A model generated the notes under the pieces. That model did no database searches. It saw only the letters and a program-made list of their open reading frames with translations, and had not been told where the DNA came from. Position numbers and translations under genes: made by a program. From assembly GCA_963847235.1 (NCBI GenBank), contig CAWJYU010000005.1:124001-188000 (forward strand): a stretch of DNA of 64,000 bases, written 5' to 3'. The DNA comes from JACDAN01 sp963847235. Its GTDB lineage: Bacteria; Actinomycetota; Thermoleophilia; Gaiellales; Gaiellaceae. Shown here piece by piece: positions 1 to 8,111 of this stretch. Each line of letters opens with the position of its first letter. Within the stretch, counting starts at the first letter, position 1.

Positions 1-360
1 TACGACGGCAGCTCGATCTGGGTTCCCGCGGACGCACCCAAGGGCCAGGCCGAAGACGCAAGGACCTACGCCACCGGTGACGAACTGCCCGCCGGCATCC
101 GGGTGCTCGACGTCGGGATGCCCGGCGAGCGGGCCCTCTATCTGCCCTCGCACAAGGCGGTCGTGTTCGGCGACGCCGTCCTGGACGGCGTCCGCCTCCT
201 GCCCGAGAGCTGGCTCGAGAAGGGCATTACCAGGCAGGACGTCGCAGACGCGCTCCGTCCGCTGCTGGACGAGGAGATCGAGCTCACACTGCTCACGCAC
301 GGCGGCCCCGTCGCCGAGGGCGCCCGAGCGAAGCTCGAGCGCGCGCTGGAAGCCGTTTAG
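1..360 (+). CDS. C-terminal part of a metallo-hydrolase-like protein (partial at window edge)
   Basis: The reading frame is open from base 1 and ends at a TAG at 358-360, so about 119 C-terminal residues are visible and the start lies outside the window. The text contains an LPSHKAVVFGDAVLDG stretch and, close to the end, LLTHGGPV. This layout recalls the C-terminal half of metallo-beta-lactamase-fold hydrolases, where a late THG-type histidine is a metal ligand. The N-terminal HxHxDH motif would lie upstream and cannot be checked, so the family call is tentative. About 120 bases without a recognisable gene separate it from the next reading frame. Confidence 0.5.
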   Translation, partial: YDGSSIWVPADAPKGQAEDARTYATGDELPAGIRVLDVGMPGERALYLPSHKAVVFGDAVLDGVRLLPESWLEKGITRQDVADALRPLLDEEIELTLLTHGGPVAEGARAKLERALEAV

Positions 361-481
361 CCCTCCGGGGCGCGCAGAACGACGGCCGCAAGCTCCGAAG
401 TGCTTCGTTTCGTAGGCGTGCGCTGGGAAACGCCTTCTCCTGAGCCTGGCACGTCGAGAGGGGCGAGGCGACGATCTCGAG

Positions 482-1462
482 GTGGACTACGTGCGCCTGG
501 GATCGTCGGGCCTGAAGGTCTCTCGGATCTGTCTCGGAATGATGAGCTACGGCAATCCCGCGTCGCGGGCCTGGCATCTGGGCGAGCGGGAGGCCGAGCC
601 GATCGTCCGGCTCGCCGTCGACGCCGGCGTCACCTTCTTCGACACGGCGGACATGTACTCGGAGGGGATGAGTGAGGAGATCACCGGCCGGCTGCTCGCG
701 AGGCTCTTCGCGAGCCGCGAGGACTACGTGCTGGCGACCAAGGTGTACTTCCCGACGGGTGCCGGCCCCAACGACCGCGGCCTCTCCCGCAAGCACGTCG
801 CCGCCGCGATCGATGCGTCACTCAGCCGGCTGAACACCGACTATGTCGACCTGTACCAGATCCACCGCTGGGACTACGAAACGCCGATCGAGGAGACGAT
901 GGCGGCGCTGGACGACGTCGTCCGAGCCGGAAAGGCCCGCTACGTCGGCGCCTCGAGCATGTACGCCTGGGAGTTCGCGAAGGCGCAGCACACCGCGCGC
1001 GCTGCGGGGCGGACAACGTTCGTGTCCATGCAGAACCACTACAACCTCGTCTACCGCGAAGAGGAGCGGGAGATGATTCCGCTCTGTCTGGACGAGGGCG
1101 TCGGTGTCCTTCCCTGGAGCCCGCTCGCCCGCGGGCTGCTTGCCGGCACGCGTCGGCGCGACGGCTCGCAGACGACAGTCAGGTCGGCCAGCGATCCGGT
1201 GGCCGACATGTACGACGCGTCCGATTTCGACGTCGTCGAGGCAGTTCGCGGAGTCGCCGAGGCGCGTGGCCTGACCCCTGCGCGGATCGCGCTCGCCTGG
1301 CTGCTCGGCAAGACCTTCGTGACCGCACCGATCGTCGGAGCGACGAAATCGAGTCATCTGGACGATGCGCTCGCCGCGACCGAGCTCGTGTTGACCGAGG
1401 AAGAGATCGCGCGGCTCGAGGCGCCGTACCGGCCGCACCCCATCCTCGGTCACCCCGACTGA
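482..1462 (+). CDS. Aldo/keto reductase
   Basis: A cytosolic NADPH-dependent oxidoreductase of the aldo/keto reductase superfamily, 326 residues, the usual length. The catalytic tetrad is readable as Asp54 (TFFDTADMYSEG), Tyr59, Lys87 (VLATKVYF) and His128 (YVDLYQIHRWD). The C-terminal region carries the cofactor-binding pattern VTAPIVGATKSSHLDDAL. These features place it with the voltage-gated-channel-beta/YajO-like branch, whose substrates are usually aldehydes or alpha-dicarbonyls; the actual substrate is not predictable. Translation starts at GTG 482. It ends 5 bases from the end of the convergent hmgA gene. Confidence 0.9.
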   Translation: MDYVRLGSSGLKVSRICLGMMSYGNPASRAWHLGEREAEPIVRLAVDAGVTFFDTADMYSEGMSEEITGRLLARLFASREDYVLATKVYFPTGAGPNDRGLSRKHVAAAIDASLSRLNTDYVDLYQIHRWDYETPIEETMAALDDVVRAGKARYVGASSMYAWEFAKAQHTARAAGRTTFVSMQNHYNLVYREEEREMIPLCLDEGVGVLPWSPLARGLLAGTRRRDGSQTTVRSASDPVADMYDASDFDVVEAVRGVAEARGLTPARIALAWLLGKTFVTAPIVGATKSSHLDDALAATELVLTEEEIARLEAPYRPHPILGHPD

Positions 1463-1467
1463 CGCGT

Positions 1468-2673
1468 CTAGAAGTGCGAGGTCGCGCCGGCCGGGTCGGC
1501 GTCGTACGACGCCGGCACGCCGTCCTCCGTGTACCAGGAGTAGGCGTACTGCCCGTCGTCGAGCGCCTTCGCCAGCTTCGAGAGCTTCAGCGGATGGAAC
1601 GTGTCGCACATGACGGCGAGCTCGTGCGTCTCGGCCATCCCGATCGACTTCTCCGCCAGCCCGGGATGCGGGCCGTGCGGGATCCCCGACGGGTGGAGCG
1701 TGACCGAGCCGATCTCGATGCCCTTCCGCGAGGAGAAGCTCCCGTCGACGTAATAGATCATCTCCTCGCTCTGGAGATTCGAGTGGTGGTACGGGATCGG
1801 GATCGCCATCGGGTCGAAGTCCAGCTTCCGCGGGCAGAACGAGCAGATGACGAAGTTCGGGCCTGCGAACGTCTGGTGCGAAGGCGGCGGCATGTGGATC
1901 CGCCCGGTGATCGGCTCGAAGTCGTTGATGTTGAACGTCCACGGGTAGAGGTAGCCGTCCCAGCCCACGACGTCGAACGGGTGGTAGTCGATCTCGTAGT
2001 CCTGGTAGCCGTCGCGGACGCGGATCTTGAGCTGGAACTCGCCCCGCTCGCGGAACGTCTGGAGCTCGGTCGGCGGGTGGATGTCGCGGTGGTAGAAGGG
2101 CGCGTGCTCCATCAGCTGCCCGTACTGGTTCCGGTACCGCTTCGGGATCTCGATCAGGCCGGGCGTCTCGAACAGCAGATAGCGCTGCGGGCCTGACGGC
2201 TCGAAGGTGTACGTCGTCCCGCGCGGGATGACGACGTAGTCGCCCTCCTTGTAGGGCAGGTCGCCGAAGGTCGTGTGCAGCGTCCCGGAGCCCTCGTGGA
2301 CGAAGTAGACCTCGTCGCCCTCGCCGTTCCGGAAGAAGTAGTCCATCGTCTCGGACGGGCGCACGAGCGAGATCTCGACGTCGTTGTTCCACATCAGCAG
2401 CTTCCGGCCGGAGATCTCGTCGCCCTCGGGCTCGATCCCGATCGTCTTGAAGTGACGATGCGCGTGCGCGTCGGGCACCCACTCCTCGCGCTTGATCGGC
2501 TCGAAGTCGCCGAGCTCCTTGATCCGGCAGGGCGAGGTGAGGTGGTACAGGATCGACTCGTTCCCGGTGAACCCCTCGAGCCCCATGACCTCCTCGGTCA
2601 GGAGGCTTCCGTTGTCGCGGAACTGAATGTGGCGCTTGCGCGGGACGTCGCCGCGGACCTGGTAGGTGGGCAT
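1468..2673 (-). CDS. hmgA: Homogentisate 1,2-dioxygenase
   Basis: Ring-cleaving non-haem iron dioxygenase converting homogentisate to maleylacetoacetate in tyrosine and phenylalanine catabolism. The 401-residue protein has the two-part cupin layout of the family: FVHEGSGTLHTTFGDLPYKE near residue 125, and a C-terminal cupin with YHHSNLQSEEMIYY (about 295-308) and LHPSGIPHGPHPG (about 326-338), which supply the expected His/Glu/His iron ligands. The frame is open far upstream, but ATG 2673 fits the family N terminus (MPTYQVRGDVPRKRH) and has a TAACCT hexamer seven bases before it. hppD (12.2 kb) and a fumarylacetoacetate-hydrolase-family gene (4.4 kb) nearby support the assignment. Confidence 0.95.
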   Translation of the reverse strand: MPTYQVRGDVPRKRHIQFRDNGSLLTEEVMGLEGFTGNESILYHLTSPCRIKELGDFEPIKREEWVPDAHAHRHFKTIGIEPEGDEISGRKLLMWNNDVEISLVRPSETMDYFFRNGEGDEVYFVHEGSGTLHTTFGDLPYKEGDYVVIPRGTTYTFEPSGPQRYLLFETPGLIEIPKRYRNQYGQLMEHAPFYHRDIHPPTELQTFRERGEFQLKIRVRDGYQDYEIDYHPFDVVGWDGYLYPWTFNINDFEPITGRIHMPPPSHQTFAGPNFVICSFCPRKLDFDPMAIPIPYHHSNLQSEEMIYYVDGSFSSRKGIEIGSVTLHPSGIPHGPHPGLAEKSIGMAETHELAVMCDTFHPLKLSKLAKALDDGQYAYSWYTEDGVPASYDADPAGATSHF

Positions 2674-2680
2674 GGCGCGA

Positions 2681-2706
2681 AGGTTAGCGCGGTCGGTTCG
2701 TAGACT
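2681..2706. promoter_or_regulatory. Back-to-back -10 elements of divergent hmgA and ABC genes
   Basis: Only 39 bases separate the two start codons. On the minus strand TAACCT (2681-2686) lies 7 bases before the hmgA ATG. On the plus strand TAGACT (2701-2706) lies 6 bases before the ABC ATG. Neither gene has a Shine-Dalgarno sequence, so both transcripts probably begin at or next to the start codon. Confidence 0.6.
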
Positions 2707-2712
2707 CGCCCG

Positions 2713-3555
2713 ATGGCGCCGGCGCTGCTCGCGGAAGACCTCGCCAAGCGCTATGGCCGCGTCCAGGCGCTCGCAGGCGTCAGCCTCGAGGTCCAGTCGG
2801 GCGAGCTCGTCGGACTGCTCGGTCCGAACGGCGCCGGGAAGTCGACGCTCGTCAAGATCGCCTGCGGGCTCATCCGCCCGTCGGAGGGCCGCGCCGAGAT
2901 CTGCGGCGCGCCGGCCGGGTCGTCGACGGCCCGCAGCTCGCTCGGCTACCTGGCGGAGCTCTTCCGCTTTCCCGGCTGGTACTCGGCGGACGAGGTGCTC
3001 CGGCTCCACCAGCGGCTCGCCGGCTCCTCCGGCGGCGAGCAGGAACGGCACCGGCTCCTCGGGCTCGTCGGCCTCGGCGATGCGCGCCGGGTCCGGGTCG
3101 ACGCAATGTCGAAGGGCATGCAACAGCGGCTCGGGATCGCGCAGGCGCTCGTGGGCGAGCCACCGCTGCTCCTGCTGGACGAGCCGACGAGCGCGCTCGA
3201 CCCCGCCGGCCGGAGAACGGTCCGGGCGCTGCTGGAGGAGCTGCGTGGTCGTGGCATCGGCGTCCTCCTCAACTCCCACCTGCTGAGCGAGATCGAGCTC
3301 GTGTGCGACCGGGTCGTGATCCTCTCGCGCGGCCGCGTCGTCGCGGCCGGGTCGCCGGAGGAGCTCTCGCGGCCACGCGGCGTCGAGGTCGAGACCGGCG
3401 ACGGCGTGCGGCTCTTCGCGCACGCAAGCCGTGAGGACGCTCCACGCATCGTCGAGGAGCTCGTCCGCGAGGGCCGGCGGGTCTACGGCGTGCGGGTGCT
3501 GACGACGAGCCTCGAGGAGGAGTACCTCGAAGCGGTCGGCGGTGATACGGCATGA
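2713..3555 (+). CDS. ABC transporter ATP-binding protein
   Basis: Cytoplasmic ATPase subunit of an ABC exporter, 280 residues. Walker A GPNGAGKST is near residue 37, the signature is the degenerate MSKGMQQRLGIAQAL, and Walker B is LLLLDEPTSALDP followed by the switch histidine in NSHLLSE. It resembles the CcmA/NosF-like group that pairs with single multi-spanning permeases. Its TGA overlaps the ATG of the downstream permease (ATGA), showing translational coupling. The ATG at 2713 is preceded by a TAGACT hexamer rather than a ribosome-binding site. Substrate unknown. Confidence 0.93.
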   Translation: MAPALLAEDLAKRYGRVQALAGVSLEVQSGELVGLLGPNGAGKSTLVKIACGLIRPSEGRAEICGAPAGSSTARSSLGYLAELFRFPGWYSADEVLRLHQRLAGSSGGEQERHRLLGLVGLGDARRVRVDAMSKGMQQRLGIAQALVGEPPLLLLDEPTSALDPAGRRTVRALLEELRGRGIGVLLNSHLLSEIELVCDRVVILSRGRVVAAGSPEELSRPRGVEVETGDGVRLFAHASREDAPRIVEELVREGRRVYGVRVLTTSLEEEYLEAVGGDTA

Positions 3556-4403
3556 GGGCGGTCGCGATCATCGCCGTGTACGCGCTGCAGGAGGCGCTCC
3601 GCCGGCGGATCTTCCACGTCGTCCTGCTCCTGACCGCCGTCTATCTCGCCCTGTACTGGCTCGGCGCGGACACGGCCTTCGAGGAGGTCGCGGAGCTCGA
3701 GGGCGGCCTGCCTGTTGACGACCGGGAGCTCACGGGCGGGACGCTCTTCGGCCTCTCGATGTTCGGAACGCTCTTCCTCGGCGCGGTCCTCGCGGCGTTC
3801 CTGACGCTCGGCGTGGTGCGCGGCGACGCCGAGCGGGGCCTCCTCCAGCCGCTCGTCGTGCGGCCGGTCGGCCGCAGCGCGCTCCTCGTCGGGCGTTTCC
3901 TCGGAGCGGCCGCGGTCTGTGTCCCGTACGTGCTCACCGTGTACACCGCCTGCGCGTTGATCACCCGGTCGAGCGGCGACTGGTGGCCGGACGAGTTCCT
4001 GCGGCCGGGGCTCCAGCTCGCCGTCGGCGTGCTGGTGATCGCCGCGCTCGGGCTTCTCGGCTCGGTCTTCTTGACCGCGACCGCAAACGGGATCGCGATC
4101 TTCATGGTCTTCGGCGCCGGCCTCGTCGCCGGCCTGCTCGGCCAGATCGGAGAGGCGCTGAGCTCGGAGTCGCTCCAGAACGTCGCCGAGCGGACTTCGT
4201 GGGCGCTGCCCTTCGAGGCGCTCTACCAGGATGCCCTCTACCGCATCACGTCCGAGAGCCGCGGGCTCACCGGCCTCGCGATCCAGCTCGGCCCGTTCGG
4301 CGGCTCCGAGGCCGGCGGGCCGAACCTGCCGCTCTGGGTCCTCGCCTACCTCGCGGCCGCGCTCGCAGCGGCAATGGCCGCGTTTGCGCGGAAAGACCTC
4401 TAG
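3552..4403 (+). CDS. ABC transporter permease (ABC-2 / NosY-like)
   Basis: Integral membrane partner of the preceding ATPase, 283 residues with about six hydrophobic segments: residues 15-40, about 70-95, 115-140, 150-180, a further segment near 190, and a last one near the C terminus (VLAYLAAALAAAMAAFA). The large loop after the first segment and the phrase GDAERGLLQPLVVRPVGRS match ABC-2/NosY-type permeases. Coupled to the ATPase by an ATGA overlap. A strong inverted repeat follows immediately. The cargo cannot be inferred; tyrosine-catabolism genes lie on both sides but on the opposite strand. Confidence 0.85.
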   Translation: MRAVAIIAVYALQEALRRRIFHVVLLLTAVYLALYWLGADTAFEEVAELEGGLPVDDRELTGGTLFGLSMFGTLFLGAVLAAFLTLGVVRGDAERGLLQPLVVRPVGRSALLVGRFLGAAAVCVPYVLTVYTACALITRSSGDWWPDEFLRPGLQLAVGVLVIAALGLLGSVFLTATANGIAIFMVFGAGLVAGLLGQIGEALSSESLQNVAERTSWALPFEALYQDALYRITSESRGLTGLAIQLGPFGGSEAGGPNLPLWVLAYLAAALAAAMAAFARKDL

Positions 4404-4449
4404 GAGGGTTTGGCCTGGCGGCACAGCCGTTCTTGCGCCAGACCCTCCT
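4402..4449. terminator. Bidirectional hairpin between convergent genes
   Basis: AGGAGGGTTTGGC (4402-4414) pairs with GCCAGACCCTCCT (4437-4449): a 13-bp stem with one G-U wobble and a 22-base loop. It lies exactly between the ABC permease and the convergent FAH-family gene and overlaps both ends. There is no U-tract, so it may work as a bidirectional transcript-end hairpin. Confidence 0.6.
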
Positions 4450-5263
4450 AACCGCGAATGCGGTTTCGCAGCACGCCGATCCCCTCCACCTCCAGCTCGA
4501 CGACGTCGCCGGGCTGGAGCCACCGTTCGTCGCCGTGCTCCAGGATGCAGCCCGTGCCGACCGTGCCCGAGCCGAGGATGTCGCCCGGGTAGAGCTCTGT
4601 GTTCCTGGCCGCCTGCTCGACGATTCGATCCCACGGGTGGTAGAGGTCGGCGAGGTTCCCGCGTGAGCGCTCCTCGCCGTTGACGCGGGCGACCATCGCC
4701 GCCGATGAGCCGTCGAACTCGTCCGGCGTGACGACGACCGGGCCGAGGCTCGTCGCGAAGTCCTTGCCCTTCGCCGGCCCGAGCCCGACCTTCATCTCCT
4801 GCCGCTGGAGGTCGCGGGCGGACCAGTCGTTCATGACCGTGAAGCCGCCGAGCTGCCCTTCCGCGCCGATCACAGCGGCGACCTCGAGCTCGTAGTCCAG
4901 CTCGCTCGTCCCCTCGGGGTAGGGAATCTCCTCCTCCGGGCCGTGGATCACCGCCGGGTTGGAGAAGTAGAAGACAGGGATCCGGTACCACTCCTCCGGC
5001 ACGTCCAGGCCGCGCTTCGCCCGCGCCGTCCTCACGTGCTGCTCGAACGCGTAGAAGTCCCGCACCGACGGCGGGTGGAGCACCGGGGGCCGGAGCTCGA
5101 CCTCGGCGAGCGGGTACTCGGCGTGCTCGCGCGCCTGGCCGCCGCCCGTGAAGTAGGACTGGAGCGTCTGGGCCGCCAGCTGGATCACGCGGTCGCCCTC
5201 GATCCGGCCCGGCCAGCCGCGCTGAAGGTGGTGCCCCTTCGGCGAGAACATGCAGAGCTTCAC
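4448..5263 (-). CDS. Fumarylacetoacetate hydrolase family protein
   Basis: 271 residues of the FAH fold. Recognisable are DYELEVAAVIG (metal-binding acidic residues), FTVMNDWSARDLQRQEM, GPAKGKDFATSLGPVVV and the C-terminal GSGTVGTGCILE block. In tyrosine catabolism this fold cleaves fumarylacetoacetate to fumarate and acetoacetate; other members decarboxylate or isomerise related keto acids. Neighbouring hmgA and hppD favour fumarylacetoacetase. The frame is open further upstream, but GTG 5263 has AGGAG just before it and matches the family N terminus. No maleylacetoacetate isomerase gene is seen in the window. Confidence 0.85.
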   Translation of the reverse strand: MKLCMFSPKGHHLQRGWPGRIEGDRVIQLAAQTLQSYFTGGGQAREHAEYPLAEVELRPPVLHPPSVRDFYAFEQHVRTARAKRGLDVPEEWYRIPVFYFSNPAVIHGPEEEIPYPEGTSELDYELEVAAVIGAEGQLGGFTVMNDWSARDLQRQEMKVGLGPAKGKDFATSLGPVVVTPDEFDGSSAAMVARVNGEERSRGNLADLYHPWDRIVEQAARNTELYPGDILGSGTVGTGCILEHGDERWLQPGDVVELEVEGIGVLRNRIRG

Positions 5264-5416
5264 CTCGCGCTCCTGACCGGCGAGGGCTCCCACCGGGCAG
5301 AGCCCGGCTCCGCCCCCGCCTGCCGCCGGTGGCAGCACGCAGCTCTCCGGGGCCGTGCTACTTGCACTGTCCCCTCCGGCCGCGTACCGCCACCGGCGGC
5401 TCATGAGTACGAGGTT

Positions 5417-6787
5417 TCACGGCTCGGTGTGCACCACGACGTCGGAGACCTCCGGCAGCTCGGCGCGGATCCGCTCCTCGATCTCGCTGGCTCGCGTGTG
5501 GGCATCGGCGAGCGAGCCGCCCTCGATCCTCACGGTCACGAAGAGCAGCACGCCGTCCTGCGTCTCGATGAAGCGCACCTCCCGCGGCGGCTCGCCCGTC
5601 AGCTCGCGGACGATCCCGGCGACCGTGCGCTCGTCGGCTTCGGTCAGACGCTCTCCCGGCGCAGGCTCGCGGAGCGGCTCGAGGTGCGTCTGGACGGAGA
5701 CGACGGCGGGAACCGCCTGCGCGATCGCCCGTTCCACCTGCGATGCGACCTCGTGCGCTTCGGAGAGCGGGAGCTCACCCGGCAGCTTGATGTGGAGCCC
5801 GACCTCCACCCCGCCGTTCACGGTCACGACCCGAAGGTTGTGCACCTCCCGAACCCTGGGGACACCGAGCGCCGCGGCAAGGACGCGCTCGCGCAACGCC
5901 TCTTCGGTGCGCGGCTCGACGTGGACGACGACGTCGCTCTCCGGCAGCGCGTCCTGCACCGCCCGCTCGACACGATCCGCGGCCGCATGTCCCTGGCCGA
6001 CGGCCGCCCCGGGCGGAACGCCGATGACGACGTCCGCGAAGTGGCGGCCGGCGGAGCGGCGCAGCCGCAGCCGGCGCAGCTCGACAGGGGGATCGACTCC
6101 CGCGATCGCCTCGCGCGCCGCTTGCTGCGCCTCGTCCGGCGTCGTGTCCATCAGCACGTCGATGTTCGAGCGGATCAGCCGTGCCGCCGCAAGCAAGACG
6201 AGCACGGCGACGAAGAGGGCCGCGAGGGAGTCGGCCTTGCCGTATCCACCCGCCACGAGGGCGAGGCCGATGAGCACCGCAACCGACCCGGCGAGGTCTC
6301 CGCCGAAATGCAAGGCGTTCGCCTCGAAGGCGGCACTCCCGTAGCGCCGCGAGGCTCGCCAGGAGACCAGCGTCCGGCTCGCGTCGACGGCGATGACGAC
6401 CCCGATCACCAGGAACGTGTACCAGGCAGCGTCGACCTCTCGCTCGGCCGAACCGACCAGGTGCTCGATCGCCTTGTAGGAGATGAACAGGCTCGCGAGG
6501 ACGAGGATCGTCGCCTCGGCGACCGCGGCGAGATGCTCGGCCTTGCCGTGGCCGTACGGGTGGCCGGGATCGGCCGGGCGCCCAGCCACGCCGACGGCGA
6601 AGAACGTCAGGAGCGCCGCGACGAGATCCGTCCCGGAGTGGATCGCCTCCGACACGAGCCCGAGGCTGCCGCTCGCCAGCCCGGCGCCGAGCTTGAGCGC
6701 GATCAGCACCAGGGCCGCGACGACCGAGATGAGCGCTGTGCGGCGTTGTGGGCTCACGGTTGATGAATTCTTCACGGTTGCGGGCAA
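5417..6787 (-). CDS. Cation diffusion facilitator with three C-terminal cytoplasmic repeats
   Basis: Membrane metal/proton antiporter of the CDF family, 456 residues against the usual 290-310. The N-terminal 210 residues form the transmembrane domain with the metal motif SEAIHSGTDLVAALL and the family phrase HPYGHGKAEHLAA. The remaining 240 residues contain three successive domains resembling the CDF cytoplasmic dimerisation domain, ending VVVHVEP, VQTHLEP and VVVHTEP. Zn, Mn or Fe would be typical substrates. The start is uncertain: TTG 6787 gives the listed length, but the GTG four codons later is equally possible. Divergent from the following secreted protein. Confidence 0.9.
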   Translation of the reverse strand: MPATVKNSSTVSPQRRTALISVVAALVLIALKLGAGLASGSLGLVSEAIHSGTDLVAALLTFFAVGVAGRPADPGHPYGHGKAEHLAAVAEATILVLASLFISYKAIEHLVGSAEREVDAAWYTFLVIGVVIAVDASRTLVSWRASRRYGSAAFEANALHFGGDLAGSVAVLIGLALVAGGYGKADSLAALFVAVLVLLAAARLIRSNIDVLMDTTPDEAQQAAREAIAGVDPPVELRRLRLRRSAGRHFADVVIGVPPGAAVGQGHAAADRVERAVQDALPESDVVVHVEPRTEEALRERVLAAALGVPRVREVHNLRVVTVNGGVEVGLHIKLPGELPLSEAHEVASQVERAIAQAVPAVVSVQTHLEPLREPAPGERLTEADERTVAGIVRELTGEPPREVRFIETQDGVLLFVTVRIEGGSLADAHTRASEIEERIRAELPEVSDVVVHTEP

Positions 6788-6797
6788 TCATCGAGAT

Positions 6798-8111
6798 GTG
6801 AGACTCGGGGTCGTCGTTCTCGCAGCCGTGGTCATGTGCATCCCTGCGCCCACGGCGGGCGCGAGCGACTGCAGGGAGCCGCTCGGGAGCTACGCCGCCG
6901 CCTGGTCGCCGCAGGGCGGGCCGCTCGCCGTCTCACTTACGGTCGGCGACCCCTGCCGCAGCTGGAGAGCGGCGATCAGCGCCCCTGGGGAGATCCGATG
7001 GCTGGCCACGCCCGGCGGCGTCGCCACCCTCTCGTGGGCGCCGGACGGCCGTCGGCTGGCGACAGGGCTGAACCAGACGACGCCTCAGATCGTCGTGCAC
7101 GAGCTCGACGGAGGCTCGCGGGCCGTTGCCGTGGGGACGGATCCCGCCTGGTCACCAAATGGCGACGCGATCGCATACGCGACCCGCACCGGCGGCGTCT
7201 CTCTGGTCGCGCCGGACGGATCGTCGGACAGGCAGGTGGCTCTCGGGGCTCATCCAGCGTGGTCGCCGGACGCCCGGCGCATCGCCTACGACCGCGACGG
7301 CTCGGTGTTCGCCGCAAACGCCGACGGCGCCTCCGAGGTCGGCATCAGCCCAGGGACAAGGCCCGTCTGGTCACCTGATGGATCGTGGATCGGCGTCGAT
7401 CGCGACGGCGTCGCGGTCGCGGTTCGTGCCGATCGAACGGGAGAACGGCTGCTTGGGCCCGGCCGCATGGTCGGCTGGTCGCCGGCAGGCGCCGAGGTGC
7501 TGCTGCTCGACGGCGGGGTCGTGCGATTGCACTCGCTCTCGTCGGGCGCCGGCCGCCGAGTTGCAGAGGACGTGGTCGCCGTCGCCCCAAGCCCGTCCTG
7601 GGATCGTCTGGCGACCGTTCTGGTCGTCGGCCGCCGCTCCGAGATCTATCTCTCCGAACTGTCCGGCGCGCGCCCGCGCCGTGTCTCGCCCACCCAGTGC
7701 GGGCTGTTCACGTCCTCCTGCCGCGAAGGCACAGACGGGCGCGACCAAATCACCGGTCGCGACACCCGCGACGTGATCCTGTCCGGCGCCGGCGACGACC
7801 GAGTCCGCGCACGCGGCGGCCACGACCGCGTGGACACCGCCTACGGCCGAGATTTCGTCGACGCCGGGCCGGGCAATGACGTCGTCCACACGCACGGAAA
7901 CGACGATCACCTGCTCGGCGGTTCCGGCGTCGACCATCTCCTCCCTGGCGACGGAGAGGACATCGTCTCCGCGGGCCCCGGACGGGACGCCGTCGTCGCG
8001 AGCGGAGACGGGCGCGTCGACCGCATTCGCTGCGGCACGGGTCTCGACTTGGTCCAAGCGGACCGGGCGGACCGCATCGCCCGCGACTGCGAGATCATCC
8101 GAAGGTCTTGA
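6798..8111 (+). CDS. Secreted beta-propeller protein with C-terminal calcium-binding (RTX-like) repeats
   Basis: 437 residues beginning with a hydrophobic signal peptide (about 1-22, ending AGASDC). Residues 30-300 contain repeated WSPxG/WSPDxxxI units typical of TolB/WD40-like propellers. The last 110 residues carry degenerate GGxGxD-type nonapeptides (LSGAGDDRV, VDAGPGNDVV, LLGGSGVDHL, VSAGPGRDAV) that bind calcium in RTX proteins. Start at GTG 6798. The final 17 bases overlap the end of the convergent oxidoreductase gene. Function unknown; extracellular location is inferred from the signal and the repeats. Confidence 0.75.
   Translation: MRLGVVVLAAVVMCIPAPTAGASDCREPLGSYAAAWSPQGGPLAVSLTVGDPCRSWRAAISAPGEIRWLATPGGVATLSWAPDGRRLATGLNQTTPQIVVHELDGGSRAVAVGTDPAWSPNGDAIAYATRTGGVSLVAPDGSSDRQVALGAHPAWSPDARRIAYDRDGSVFAANADGASEVGISPGTRPVWSPDGSWIGVDRDGVAVAVRADRTGERLLGPGRMVGWSPAGAEVLLLDGGVVRLHSLSSGAGRRVAEDVVAVAPSPSWDRLATVLVVGRRSEIYLSELSGARPRRVSPTQCGLFTSSCREGTDGRDQITGRDTRDVILSGAGDDRVRARGGHDRVDTAYGRDFVDAGPGNDVVHTHGNDDHLLGGSGVDHLLPGDGEDIVSAGPGRDAVVASGDGRVDRIRCGTGLDLVQADRADRIARDCEIIRRS

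Noticed and set aside
2674..3423. Long minus-strand extension upstream of hmgA
   Set aside because: It is the shadow of the ABC ATPase gene; ATG 2673 gives the family N terminus.
6483..6797. Longer N terminus for the propeller/calcium-repeat protein
   Set aside because: The extra region lies antisense within the CDF gene, and the GTG at 6798 begins a proper signal peptide.
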